A stretch of 41,823 bases of DNA from Streptomyces sp. NK15101 (GTDB lineage Bacteria; Actinomycetota; Actinomycetes; Streptomycetales; Streptomycetaceae): contig NZ_JAINVG010000068.1 in NCBI RefSeq assembly GCF_020400725.1, positions 1-41,823 of the forward strand, written 5' to 3'. Both the position numbers and the translations under genes were made by a program. Shown here piece after piece: positions 20,026 to 29,722 of the stretch (positions are counted from its first letter, which is position 1; each line of letters begins with the position of its first letter). The notes below the pieces were generated by a model. It worked only from the letters and a program-made list of their open reading frames with translations, ran no database searches and was not told the origin of the DNA.

Positions 20026-20670
20026 ATGGCACAGCGATTCGACTGCTCGGACCCGTCGGCCCGCCCGGCCGGCATCGAGGCGGCGGTGACCGCCCTCGGG
20101 CAGGGGCAGCTCGTCGTCCTTCCGACGGACACCGTCTACGGCATCGGCGCCGACGCCTTCGACCCGAAGGCCGTCGCCGGTCTGCTGGCCGCGAAGGGAC
20201 GCGGCCGGCACAAGCCCTCCCCCGTACTCGTCGGCTCCAGGGAGGCGCTCGGCGACCTGGTCGCGGAGCTGCCGCGAAAGGCCGAGGAGCTGATCGAGGC
20301 CTTCTGGCCGGGCGGTCTGACGCTGGTGCTCCGCCACCGGCCCTCGCTCTCCTGGGACCTGGGCGAGACCGGCGGGACGGTGGCCGTGCGGATGCCCGAT
20401 CACCCCCTCGCGCTCGACCTGCTGGCCGCGGCCGGCCCGATGGCCGTCTCCAGCGCGAACCTCACCGACCGGCCCTCGCCGGAGGACTGCGACGCGGCCT
20501 TCGGGATGCTGGGGGACTCCGTGGCGGTGTACCTCGACGGGGGCCGGACCGCCGGGCCGGTGTCGTCGTCGATCGTCGACCTGACCGGCGACACCCCGGT
20601 CCTCGTCCGGGAGGGCGTCCTGTCCGCCGCGGAGCTGGCGAAGGTCGTCCCCGATCTGATCGTGCCCTGA
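20026..20670 (+). CDS. Sua5/YciO/YrdC-type threonylcarbamoyl-AMP synthase
   Basis: The 214-residue protein starts at ATG 20026 (MAQRFDCSDPS), preceded by GGAG at 20011-20014; a GTG at 20014 would add four residues. It shows the YrdC nucleotide/threonine pocket: LPTDTVYGIGADAF, KGRGRHKPSPVLVGS, FWPGGLTLVLRH, TVAVRMPDHPLAL and SSANLTDRPSPEDC. The family makes threonylcarbamoyl-AMP from Thr, bicarbonate/CO2 and ATP for tRNA t6A37. It lacks the long Sua5 C-terminal domain. The housekeeping Streptomyces copy usually sits near prfA/prmC, so this one next to carbonic anhydrase may be a paralogue; that is inference. A long hairpin follows the stop. Confidence 0.9.
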   Translation: MAQRFDCSDPSARPAGIEAAVTALGQGQLVVLPTDTVYGIGADAFDPKAVAGLLAAKGRGRHKPSPVLVGSREALGDLVAELPRKAEELIEAFWPGGLTLVLRHRPSLSWDLGETGGTVAVRMPDHPLALDLLAAAGPMAVSSANLTDRPSPEDCDAAFGMLGDSVAVYLDGGRTAGPVSSSIVDLTGDTPVLVREGVLSAAELAKVVPDLIVP

Positions 20671-20694
20671 CCCCTTCGCCACCGCCGCTCCACC

Positions 20695-20734
20695 ACCGCA
20701 CCGCCGTTCCCCGTTCCGGGGACGGCGGTGCGGT
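20695..20734 (+). terminator. Terminator hairpin after the Sua5-like gene
   Basis: A 17-bp stem with one bulged T: ACCGCACCGCCG plus CCCC on the left, complementary to GGGGACGGCGGTGCGGT on the right, with a GTTCC loop. It lies 25 bp beyond the stop and separates the carbonic anhydrase/Sua5 pair from the steroid genes. The following 168 bp up to fadD3 hold no other feature I can support. Confidence 0.75.
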
Positions 20735-20902
20735 CGTTCCGTGGGACGCGCGGCCCGGGGCGGAAGAAGTCCCCGCACCTTCCCGGTGAGCGGGAACCTC
20801 CTCCTGCGCCGGGGCGCCCCTCCCTGTCAGGCTCCGACCCGCTGTGGTTCCACCGCCCGCGCCCCGCCCGGGGGCGGGGCAGCAGGGAGGACGTGACAGA
20901 TC

Positions 20903-22453
20903 ATGAGGGGCGCGCAGACCATCGCCGGGCTCGCGGACTGGGCCGCGGAGCGGTACGGGGATGAGGAGGCCCTCGTCTTCGGCGAGGAGCGCTGGACGTT
21001 CGCGGAGCTCCGCGACCGGATCGACCGGGCGGCACGGGCGGTGATCGCGCGAGGGGTGCGCCCCGGTGACCCGGTCGCCGTGTGGGCCCCCAACAGCGCG
21101 CGCTGGGTGGTGGCCGCGCTCGGCGCGGTGGCTGCCGGCGGGGTGCTGGTCCCGGTGAACACCCGCTACAAGGCGGCCGAGGCCGCCGACATCCTGCGCC
21201 GCTCCCGGGCCCGGCTGCTCTTCACCGAGCACGACTTCCTGGGTACGGACTACCGCGCGCTGCTGGCGGCCTCCGGGGAGGAACTCCCGCTCCTGGAGCG
21301 GACGGTGGCCCTGCACTCGACGGACTGGCCGCGGTTCCTGTCGGCGGCGGACCGGGTGACCGGGGAGGAGCGGCTCGCCCGTACCGCCGCCGTGCGCCCG
21401 GCCGACACCGCCGACGTCCTCTTCACCTCCGGCACCACCGGCCGCCCCAAGGGCGTGCCCACCACCCACGGGCAGAACCTGCGCGTGTACGACGCCTGGG
21501 CCCGTACGGTCACCCTCCGGCGCGGCGACCGCCACCTCCTCGTCAACCCGTTCTTCCACACCTTCGGCTACAAGGCGGGCGTCCTCGCCTGTCTGCTGCG
21601 GGGGGCCACGATCGTCCCGGAACGGGTCTTCGACGCCGGGGCCGTGCTCGGCCGGATACGGGACGAGCGCATCTCCGTCCTGACCGGCGCCCCGACGGTC
21701 TTCACCTCGCTCATCCACCATCCCGAGCGCGAGGCGTACGACCTGACCTCGATGCGGATGGCGGTCACGGGCGCGGCGAACATCCCCACCACGCTCATCG
21801 AGGAGATCAGGACGTCCCTCGGCGCGCGGAGCGTCAACACCGCGTACGGCCTCACCGAGTCGACGGGCGTGGTCGCGATCTGTCCGCCGCACGAGTCCCC
21901 GGAGACCCTGGCCCGCACCTCCGGGACGGCCCTGGAGGGCACGGAGCTGCGCGTCGACGCCCCGCCCGGGGAGCCGGGCGAGATCCTCACCCGCGGCTAC
22001 CACGTGATGCACGGCTACCTCGACGACCCCGAGGCCACCGCCCGGGTCGTCGACGCGGACGGCTGGCTGCACACGGGGGACGTCGGGGTGCTCGACGAGC
22101 GCGGATTCCTGAGGATCACCGACCGGCTGAAGGACATGTTCGTCGTGGGCGGGTTCAACGTGTACCCGGCGGAGGTGGAGCAGGTGCTGCGCGGCCACCC
22201 GGCGGTCCTGGACGCGGCGGTCGTCGGCGCGCCGGACGAACGGCTCGGGGAGGTCGGCGTCGCGTACTGCGTACCGGCCGGCGAGGACGGCATCGACGCG
22301 GCGGGGCTGACCGCGTACACGCGCGAGCGGCTGGCCAACTTCAAGGTCCCGCGCGCCTTCCGCGCCGTACCGGCGCTGCCGCACAACGCGGCGGGCAAGG
22401 TCGACAAGAAGGCGCTGCGACGGTCGGCGGCGGACACCACCACCACTCGATGA
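20903..22453 (+). CDS. fadD3: FadD3-like acyl-CoA synthetase
   Basis: The 516-residue ANL-superfamily ligase activates a carboxylic acid to its CoA thioester through an acyl-AMP. It has the P-loop-like LFTSGTTGRPKGVP, the aromatic core NPFFHTFGYKAGVLAC, AYGLTEST, the hinge DRLKDMFVVGGFNVYPAEVE, and the C-terminal lysine context LPHNAAGKVDKKALR. The NPFFHTFGYKAGVLACL and GGFNVYPAEVEQVL blocks match FadD3 of mycobacteria as I recall it. That enzyme activates HIP, the C/D-ring acid left after steroid A/B-ring loss. A 13-bp gap to the BVMO gene indicates an operon. Another ring-derived or short side-chain acid is possible. GGGAGG lies upstream of the ATG at a long spacing. Confidence 0.82.
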   Translation: MRGAQTIAGLADWAAERYGDEEALVFGEERWTFAELRDRIDRAARAVIARGVRPGDPVAVWAPNSARWVVAALGAVAAGGVLVPVNTRYKAAEAADILRRSRARLLFTEHDFLGTDYRALLAASGEELPLLERTVALHSTDWPRFLSAADRVTGEERLARTAAVRPADTADVLFTSGTTGRPKGVPTTHGQNLRVYDAWARTVTLRRGDRHLLVNPFFHTFGYKAGVLACLLRGATIVPERVFDAGAVLGRIRDERISVLTGAPTVFTSLIHHPEREAYDLTSMRMAVTGAANIPTTLIEEIRTSLGARSVNTAYGLTESTGVVAICPPHESPETLARTSGTALEGTELRVDAPPGEPGEILTRGYHVMHGYLDDPEATARVVDADGWLHTGDVGVLDERGFLRITDRLKDMFVVGGFNVYPAEVEQVLRGHPAVLDAAVVGAPDERLGEVGVAYCVPAGEDGIDAAGLTAYTRERLANFKVPRAFRAVPALPHNAAGKVDKKALRRSAADTTTTR

Positions 22454-22466
22454 GGAGAGTACGAAC

Positions 22467-24080
<1,614 letters not shown>

Positions 24081-24099
24081 TGCGAGCCCCCAAGGGAAA

Positions 24100-24136
24100 G
24101 CGCCCCGCCCCCACCGGTCAGGTGGGGGCGGGGCGC
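24100..24136. terminator. Bidirectional terminator between convergent steroid operons
   Basis: A perfect 16-bp stem (24100-24115 with 24121-24136, GC-rich) around a GGTCA loop lies in the 70-bp gap between the BVMO stop and the esterase stop. It should end transcripts from both sides. Confidence 0.85.
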
Positions 24137-24150
24137 AGGCGTGCCGGCGG

Positions 24151-25065
24151 TCAGCGCCGGGCGAGCGCCTCGCGCAGGGCGGCGAAGGCGGTCGCGCGGG
24201 CCTCGGCCGCCGCGGGCAGGGCGCCCGCCATGGAGAGGAAGCCGTGGAACATCCCGGCGTGGTGGCGGGCCTCCACGGGGACGCCCGCGGCGGCGAGGGC
24301 CTCCGCGTACGCGAGGCCGTCGTCCCGCAGGGGGTCGAAGCCGGCCGTGACGACCTGGGCCGGCGGGAGCCCGGACAGGTCGGCGCCCGCCAGCGGGGCC
24401 GCGTAGGGGCTGGTGCGGTCCGCCGGGGCCTGCAGATAGCCGTCCCAGTACCAGCGCAGGTGGTCGGCGGTGAGGAAGTAGCCCTGGGCGTTCTCCCGGT
24501 GGGAGGGGCGGGAGCGGGTGGGGTCGAGCATCGGGTAGTACAACGCCTGGCAGGCGATCTCGGGGCCGCCCCGGTCGCGGGAGAGCAGGGTGAGGACGGT
24601 GGCGAGGTTGGCGCCCGCGCTGTCCCCGGCGACGGCGATCCGACGGCCCGGGTGGACCGCCGCCGCCCACAGCAGGGCCGTGTAGGCGTCCTCGGGGGCG
24701 GCGGGGAAGGGGTGTTCGGGGGCGCGGCGGTAGTCGACGGAGACGACGATCGCCTCCGTGGCCAGGGCGAGGGAGCGGCAGAAGCCGTCGTGGCTGTCGA
24801 GGTCGCAGAGGACGAAGCCGCCCCCGTGACAGAAGACGATCACGGGGGCGGTCTCGTGGACGGCCGGGTCGTAGACGCGTACGGGCACGCCGTCGGCGTC
24901 CTCGTCCGTGACGCGGGCGACGGGCGGCGGTGGGACGGCCGGCCCGGGGCGGGCGGCGAAGAAGGCGCGCACCTCGGCGATGTCCGTCATCTCCGTCGCC
25001 AGCGGGGGGAAGCCGGCGGTGGCCAGGTCGATGACCGCCTGGACCTCGGGGTCGGGCCGGTTCAC
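24151..25065 (-). CDS. Alpha/beta hydrolase, hormone-sensitive-lipase family
   Basis: The 304-residue enzyme starts at GTG 25065, which overlaps the upstream SDR stop by 4 bp (GTGA). HSL hallmarks are the oxyanion motif FCHGGGFV, the nucleophile elbow GDSAGAN, VDYRRAPEHPFPAAPEDAY, the Asp in TAGFDPLRDDG and the His near HHAGMFHGF. It hydrolyses short acyl esters in the cytosol. As the last gene of the minus-strand steroid operon, opposite a steroid-type BVMO, it is a good candidate to split the ester made by that enzyme (for example testosterone acetate to testosterone plus acetate). That pairing is inference. Confidence 0.88.
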   Translation of the reverse strand: MNRPDPEVQAVIDLATAGFPPLATEMTDIAEVRAFFAARPGPAVPPPPVARVTDEDADGVPVRVYDPAVHETAPVIVFCHGGGFVLCDLDSHDGFCRSLALATEAIVVSVDYRRAPEHPFPAAPEDAYTALLWAAAVHPGRRIAVAGDSAGANLATVLTLLSRDRGGPEIACQALYYPMLDPTRSRPSHRENAQGYFLTADHLRWYWDGYLQAPADRTSPYAAPLAGADLSGLPPAQVVTAGFDPLRDDGLAYAEALAAAGVPVEARHHAGMFHGFLSMAGALPAAAEARATAFAALREALARR

Positions 25066-25826
25066 GTGTCGGCTCCTTTCGGGGTGAGGACCGGCATGCG
25101 GCCCGCCGACGCGCCGCCGTCCACGGCGAGTTCGGCGCCGGTCAGGTAGGAGGAGTCGTCGGAGGCGAGGAAGGCGACGAGGCGGGCGACCTCCTCGGGC
25201 TCCCCCACCCGTCCGAGCGGGGCGGCCGGGTGTTCCCTGGTCTCCAGGTGTGCGGTCATGGCCGTGGCGATGGCTCCCGGGTGGACGGAGTTGACCCGGA
25301 TGCCGTCCGGGCCGAGCTCCAGGGCCGCCGTTCTCGTGAGGCCGCGCAGTCCCCATTTCGCGGCTCCGTACGCGCCGTGTCCCCAGATGCCCTGGAGGCC
25401 GGCCTGCGAGGAGATGTTGACGATGGACCCGCCGCCGCTCTCCCTCATCGCTCCGGCGACGGCGCGGACGCCGAGGAACGGGCCGATCAGGTTGACGCGG
25501 AGGATCGCCTCCAGGCGGGCCGGGTCCTCCTCGGTGATGGGCGAGGTGGAGTGGATGGCGGCGTTGTTGACGAGGACGTCGAGCCGGCCGAAGGCGTCCA
25601 GGGCGGTGGCCACGGCGGCCGTCCAGGAGTGTTCGTCGGTCACGTCGTGGCGTACGAAGCGGGCGGCGGTGCCGAGGGAGGAGGCGGTCGCCTCTCCCTC
25701 CGGCTCCAGGACGTCGGTGAGGACGACCTTCGCGCCGAGGGCGGCGAACAGGCGGGCCTCGGCCTCGCCCATGCCGCGTGCCGCGCCGGTGACCAGCGCG
25801 ACCTTTCCTGTCAGGTCGACGGGCAT
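25062..25826 (-). CDS. SDR family oxidoreductase (hydroxysteroid-dehydrogenase-like)
   Basis: The 254-residue classical SDR has the cofactor motif TGAARGMGEAEARLF, NNAAIHS, a catalytic Ser in VNISSQAG and Tyr/Lys in YGAAKWG, and ends near LTGAELAVDGGAS. The Asp in VVLTDV after the second strand suggests NAD(H) preference. ATG 25826 overlaps the upstream SDR stop by one base (TGATG). It is a diverged paralogue of the next SDR upstream, so it probably oxidises or reduces another position or stereoisomer of a steroid alcohol. The specific position cannot be read from sequence. Confidence 0.88.
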   Translation of the reverse strand: MPVDLTGKVALVTGAARGMGEAEARLFAALGAKVVLTDVLEPEGEATASSLGTAARFVRHDVTDEHSWTAAVATALDAFGRLDVLVNNAAIHSTSPITEEDPARLEAILRVNLIGPFLGVRAVAGAMRESGGGSIVNISSQAGLQGIWGHGAYGAAKWGLRGLTRTAALELGPDGIRVNSVHPGAIATAMTAHLETREHPAAPLGRVGEPEEVARLVAFLASDDSSYLTGAELAVDGGASAGRMPVLTPKGADT

Positions 25827-26596
25827 CAGGTGTTCTCCTCGATCGGTCGGAGGGCCGGGCCGGTCGTCCAGCCGCCGTCGACGGCCAGTTCGGCGCCCGT
25901 CACGTACGAGGCGGCGTCCGAGAGCAGGAAGACGACCGCCCGCGCGATCTCGTGGGGTTCGCCGACCCGTCCCATCGGTGTGTCCGGGTACTTCCCCTCG
26001 CCGCGCTCGATGCCCACGTGGGCGGTCATCGGGGTGTGGGTCATGCCGGGGTGTACGGAGTTGACGCGGATCCGGGCGGCGCCGAGCTCCACCGCGCCGA
26101 GTCTGGTGAGCCCGCGCACGCCCCATTTGGCCGCGCCGTAGCCGGCGGTCCTGGCCAGGCCCATGAGGCCGGCGGCGGAGGAGACGTTGACGACGGACCC
26201 GCCGCCGCCCTCCCGCATCGGCGGGATCACGGCCCGCATGCCGAGGAAGACGCCGGTGAGGTCGATGTCGAGGACGCGCCGGAAGTCCTCGGCCGTCTGT
26301 TCCTCCAGGAGGTGGGAACCCCCGGATATCCCGGCGTTGTTGACGAGGCCGTCCACCCGGCCGAACGCGGCGGCCGTGAAGGCGACGACCTCGCGCCAGT
26401 CGTCCTCGGAGGTGACGTCGTGGCGGACGAACCGGGCGTGGCCGCCGAGCCGCTGCGCCGTGGCCCGCCCCTCCTCCTCCCGCACGTCGGTGAGGACGAC
26501 CCGGGCGCCGGACTCGACGGCGGCCCGGCCGGTCTCCGCGCCGATCCCCCGCGCCCCGCCGGTGATGATCACCGTTCTGCCCCGCAGGTCCGTCAT
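25826..26596 (-). CDS. SDR, 3-alpha(or 20-beta)-hydroxysteroid dehydrogenase
   Basis: This 256-residue SDR has TGGARGIGAETGRAAVESG, NNAGISGG, VNVSSAAGLMGL, YGAAKWGVRGLTRLGAVELG, the substrate segment RVNSVHPGMTHTPMTAHVGI and the ending VTGAELAVDGGWTTGP. These blocks follow the Streptomyces 3-alpha,20-beta-hydroxysteroid dehydrogenase almost motif for motif, as I recall it. That NAD-dependent tetramer oxidises 3-alpha and 20-beta hydroxyls of androstanes and pregnanes. The start at ATG 26596 lies 8 bp after the flavoprotein stop. It supports pregnane-type substrates for the island. Confidence 0.87.
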   Translation of the reverse strand: MTDLRGRTVIITGGARGIGAETGRAAVESGARVVLTDVREEEGRATAQRLGGHARFVRHDVTSEDDWREVVAFTAAAFGRVDGLVNNAGISGGSHLLEEQTAEDFRRVLDIDLTGVFLGMRAVIPPMREGGGGSVVNVSSAAGLMGLARTAGYGAAKWGVRGLTRLGAVELGAARIRVNSVHPGMTHTPMTAHVGIERGEGKYPDTPMGRVGEPHEIARAVVFLLSDAASYVTGAELAVDGGWTTGPALRPIEENT

Positions 26597-26604
26597 CGGG
26601 CCGC

Positions 26605-28284
26605 TCACCGCGCCTCGGCGGAGCGCGTCCGGGCGATGTGGCCGGCCGCCAGCCAGCTGAAGGTCATGGCGGGGCCGATGGTCGCGCCGGGTCCCGGGTA
26701 GGTCTCCCCCATGACGGCGGACGAGACGTTGCCGGAGGCGTACAGGCCGTCGATGGGCGTGCCGTCCTCCCGCAGCACCCGGGCGGTGGCGTCGGTGACC
26801 AGGCCGCCCTTGGTGCCGATGTCGCCGGGGTGGACGGGGACCGCGAAGTAGGGGCCCTTCTCCAGCGGCGCCAGGTTGGGGTTGGGCAGCGTCGGGTCGC
26901 CGTAGTAGCGGTCGTAGACGCTGTCCCCGCGGTGGAAGTCCTCGTCGCGGCCGGCGCGGGCGAAGCCGTTGAAGCGGTCGACGGTGGCCCGCAGCCGCTC
27001 CGGGGCGACGCCGATCCGGTCGGCGAGCTCCTCGACGGTCGCGGCCTTCTTGACGAAGCCGCTCTCCAGCCACGGCCTGGGGAAGGCCTGGCCCGGGAAG
27101 AGGCCCGTGAAGACGTAGCGGGCCTTGGCGGTGGCGTCGAGGATCAGCCAGGACGGCACGGTGGTCGCCCCGGGCCTGTCGTTGGCGTACATGGCGTCGA
27201 CGAACTCGTGGTACGGGGCGGCCTCGTTGGCGTAGCGCTCCCCCGCCGCGTTGACGATCACCATGCCGGGGATGCCCCGGTCGGCGACGAGGAAGAACGG
27301 CTTCCCGTCGGGGGGCACCACCGACGGCGCGCCCCAGACCCGGTCCATCAGGTCGGTCGCGGCGCCGAGGGCAGTGGCCGGCTCCAGGGCGTCGCCGGTC
27401 TGGCCGTCGGAGGCGGAGCTCCACTCGGTGGAGGTGGGAGCCGGCAGGTGCTTCTCGCGGAGCCGCTGGTCGTGGGAGAAGCCTCCGGAGGCGAGGACGA
27501 CGCCGCCGGTCGCCCGGACGGTGAGCGCACGGCCGCCCCTGGTGATCCGGACGCCGGTGACCCGGCCGGCCTCCTCGACCAGTCCGGTCAGCGGGGCGGA
27601 GAGCCACAGGTCCGCACCGAGGGCGTCGAGCGAGTGCCGCATGCGGGCGATCAGCGCCTCGCCGAGGGAGAGCGGTTCCTTGCCGGTGAGCTTCGCCCCG
27701 ACCGCCTGGGCACCGACCTTGAGGGCGGTGCGGCGGCCGGCCCAGGTGCGTCCCACCATGTTCAGCTGCCGGAAGTCCTTGGAGGTGATGGTGAGGCCGT
27801 AGGTGGGCAGCCCGGCGCGGCGCATGGTGGCGCGCTGTTCGGGGCCGAGCCTCCTGAAGTCGAAGACCTCCGGTTCGACGGAGCGGCCCTGCGGGTAGCC
27901 GCCGAGCCGCTCGGGGTAGTAGTCGGAGTAGCCGGGGGTGTAGACGAACCTCACGGCGGTGCGGTCGTGGAACTCCCGTACCATCCGCGGCCCGTGGGTG
28001 ACGTAGGCGTCCTTGCGCTCGGCGGGGACCCGGTCGCCGACCGTGGCGTCCAGGTAGGCGCGGGCCTTCTCGGGCGTGTCGCCGAGGCCGGCGGCGTCCA
28101 GGTGGAAGTTGTTCGGGACCCAGATCGCGCCGCCGGACAGGGCGGTCGAGCCGCCGTAGACGTCGGTCTTCTCCACCACCAGGGCGGTCAGTCCGCGCAG
28201 CCGGGCGGTGATGGCCGCGGCCATGCCGGCGGCGCCGGAGCCGACGACCACCACGTCGTAGGTGTGGTCCCACTGGTCGTTCAT
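26605..28284 (-). CDS. kstD: 3-ketosteroid dehydrogenase family flavoprotein (KstD-like)
   Basis: The 559-residue FAD enzyme begins VVVVGSGAAGMAAAI and has the family segment YGGSTALSGGAIWVPNN (43-59), a Tyr-rich YTPGYSDYYPE stretch (115-125) and a C-terminal TYPGPGATIGPAMTF block. There Tyr529 and Gly533 keep the Y-x3-G spacing of the catalytic Tyr487/Gly491 pair of Rhodococcus KstD1. It should remove the 1-alpha,2-beta hydrogens of 3-ketosteroids (delta-1 dehydrogenation), a prerequisite, with 9-alpha-hydroxylation, for ring B opening. A delta-4(5-alpha) dehydrogenase is a less likely alternative. A 9-bp GC hairpin sits in its 80-bp leader, after the MaoC gene. Confidence 0.83.
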   Translation of the reverse strand: MNDQWDHTYDVVVVGSGAAGMAAAITARLRGLTALVVEKTDVYGGSTALSGGAIWVPNNFHLDAAGLGDTPEKARAYLDATVGDRVPAERKDAYVTHGPRMVREFHDRTAVRFVYTPGYSDYYPERLGGYPQGRSVEPEVFDFRRLGPEQRATMRRAGLPTYGLTITSKDFRQLNMVGRTWAGRRTALKVGAQAVGAKLTGKEPLSLGEALIARMRHSLDALGADLWLSAPLTGLVEEAGRVTGVRITRGGRALTVRATGGVVLASGGFSHDQRLREKHLPAPTSTEWSSASDGQTGDALEPATALGAATDLMDRVWGAPSVVPPDGKPFFLVADRGIPGMVIVNAAGERYANEAAPYHEFVDAMYANDRPGATTVPSWLILDATAKARYVFTGLFPGQAFPRPWLESGFVKKAATVEELADRIGVAPERLRATVDRFNGFARAGRDEDFHRGDSVYDRYYGDPTLPNPNLAPLEKGPYFAVPVHPGDIGTKGGLVTDATARVLREDGTPIDGLYASGNVSSAVMGETYPGPGATIGPAMTFSWLAAGHIARTRSAEAR

Positions 28285-28331
28285 CGTGTTCTCCCTGGTC
28301 GTGTCGGGCAGGCCCTGGGTGGGTCGGCGGC

Positions 28332-28355
28332 CGGGGCGGGCCGTCCCCCGCCCCG
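28332..28355 (-). terminator. Intra-operon hairpin between MaoC and KstD-like genes
   Basis: CGGGGCGGG (28332-28340) pairs perfectly with CCCGCCCCG (28347-28355) around a 6-nt loop, in the only sizeable gap (80 bp) of this otherwise overlapping operon. It may be a partial terminator, a processing site or an RNA-stability element. Confidence 0.45.
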
Positions 28356-28364
28356 ACCGCCGGG

Positions 28365-29234
28365 TCATCGCGCGGTGATCCGCGCGTCGGTGAGGACCGG
28401 CGCGTCCTCGCGGTCCGCGGCCGTGGCCGTCAGCCGGTGGCCGTCGGGGGTGTCCCAGACGCGCAGCCGCAGGGTCTCGCCGGGGAAGAAGACCCCGGCG
28501 AAGCGGGTGCGGCAGGCGGCGACCGCGCTCGCGTCGCCGCCGAGCAGCCGGTCGGTGACGGCCTTGACCGCCATCCCGAAGGTGCAGAGCCCGTGCAGGA
28601 CGGGGCGGTCGTGGCCCGCGCGCCGGGCGGTGGCGGGATCGGCGTGCAGCGGGTTCCAGTCGCCGGTGAGCCGGTAGAGCAGGGCCTGCTGACGGAGCGT
28701 CGGGATCTCGACCACCAGGTCGGGCTCGCGGTCGGGGGCGGGGAGGCGCTCGGAGGGGCCGCGGTCGCCGCCGAAGCCGCCCTCCCCGTGGACGAAGATC
28801 TGGTTGCGCTGGGTGACCAGCGGCTCGCCGTCCTCGCCGAGGAGGGTGGACTCCTGGACGATGACGGCGGCCCTGCCCTTGTCGTACACGTCCGTCACGC
28901 GGGTGACGGCGGTGCCGCGGGCGGCGGCGGGCAGGGGCCGGTGGACGGTGATCTCCTGGCCGCCGTGGAGGACGGCGGCCAGGTCGATGTCCACCCCGGG
29001 GTGGTCGAAGACCTGGAAGCCGACGCCGCCGGTGCCGCCCGCGACGACTCCGAAGGTGGGCAGGACCTGGAGGCCCCGCTCGTGCCCTTCGTAGGCGTAG
29101 CGCAGTTCGCGCGGGTCGGTCTCGGGGACGCCGGCGCCGAGGGCGAGATGGTAGAGCCGTACGTCGCGCTCGTCCCACCTGGCGTCGGTGCGCACCGGCG
29201 GCGCGGAGGTCGCCTTCTCGGCGTCGATCGGCAT
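28365..29234 (-). CDS. Double-hotdog MaoC-type enoyl-CoA hydratase
   Basis: The 289-residue protein starts at ATG 29234, overlapping the hsaB stop by one base (TGATG). It has an N-terminal degenerate hotdog (YHLALGAG, QVLPTFGVVAGG) and a C-terminal MaoC hotdog with the catalytic Asp/His motif LTGDWNPLHADP followed by RPVLHGLCTFGM. Family members hydrate trans-2-enoyl-CoA esters to the (R)-3-hydroxy form. Its order of motifs matches the mycobacterial Rv3538-type hydratase of steroid side-chain breakdown, as I remember it. In this cluster it would act on a CoA ester from a side chain or from the C/D rings. Confidence 0.85.
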   Translation of the reverse strand: MPIDAEKATSAPPVRTDARWDERDVRLYHLALGAGVPETDPRELRYAYEGHERGLQVLPTFGVVAGGTGGVGFQVFDHPGVDIDLAAVLHGGQEITVHRPLPAAARGTAVTRVTDVYDKGRAAVIVQESTLLGEDGEPLVTQRNQIFVHGEGGFGGDRGPSERLPAPDREPDLVVEIPTLRQQALLYRLTGDWNPLHADPATARRAGHDRPVLHGLCTFGMAVKAVTDRLLGGDASAVAACRTRFAGVFFPGETLRLRVWDTPDGHRLTATAADREDAPVLTDARITAR

Positions 29235-29722
29235 CAGAAGGCTCCCACGGCGTAGCGGCTGCGGAAGAACAGCAGCGGCCGGCCGTCCTCGCCGGCGTCG
29301 AGCGCCACCACCTGCGCGGTGACCAGGTGGTGGTCCCCGGCCTCGTACACGGCGTCGAGTTCGCACTCCACATGGGCCAGGGCCCCGTCGACGCGCACGG
29401 TGCCGTGCCCGCCGGTGCTCCAGGGCACCCCGGCGAACTTGTCGGGGCCGCTGCGGCCCAGTGCGGCGCAGGTGGCCTGCTGGTCCTCGGCGAGGATGTT
29501 GACGCAGAAGCGGCCCGCGCGCTCGATCCTCGGCCAGCTGGTGGAGTTCTTGCCGACGGCCAGCATGACCAGCGGGGGGTCGAGGGAGAGCGAGGCGAAG
29601 GACTGGCAGGCGAACCCGACGGGCTCCCCGGCGTCGGCGTCGAGCGTCGCCACCACCGTGATGCCGCTGGCGAAGCGGCCGAGCACGTCCCGGAACTCGG
29701 AGGGGGCGATCAGCCGTTCCAC
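29234..29722 (-). CDS. hsaB: Flavin reductase of 3-HSA hydroxylase (HsaB)
   Basis: The 162-residue protein belongs to the HpaC-like flavin reductase domain family: FRDVLGRFASGITVVATL, VGFACQSFASLSLDPPLVMLAV, RFCVNILAEDQQ and GDHHLVTAQV. HsaB supplies reduced FMN to the HsaA oxygenase using NADH. The most plausible start is GTG 29722, which overlaps the end of hsaC by 13 bp; there is no other suitable start before the conserved region. The conserved segments match actinobacterial HsaB as I recall it. With two HsaA paralogues in the cluster, this single reductase may serve both. Confidence 0.9.
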   Translation of the reverse strand: MERLIAPSEFRDVLGRFASGITVVATLDADAGEPVGFACQSFASLSLDPPLVMLAVGKNSTSWPRIERAGRFCVNILAEDQQATCAALGRSGPDKFAGVPWSTGGHGTVRVDGALAHVECELDAVYEAGDHHLVTAQVVALDAGEDGRPLLFFRSRYAVGAF

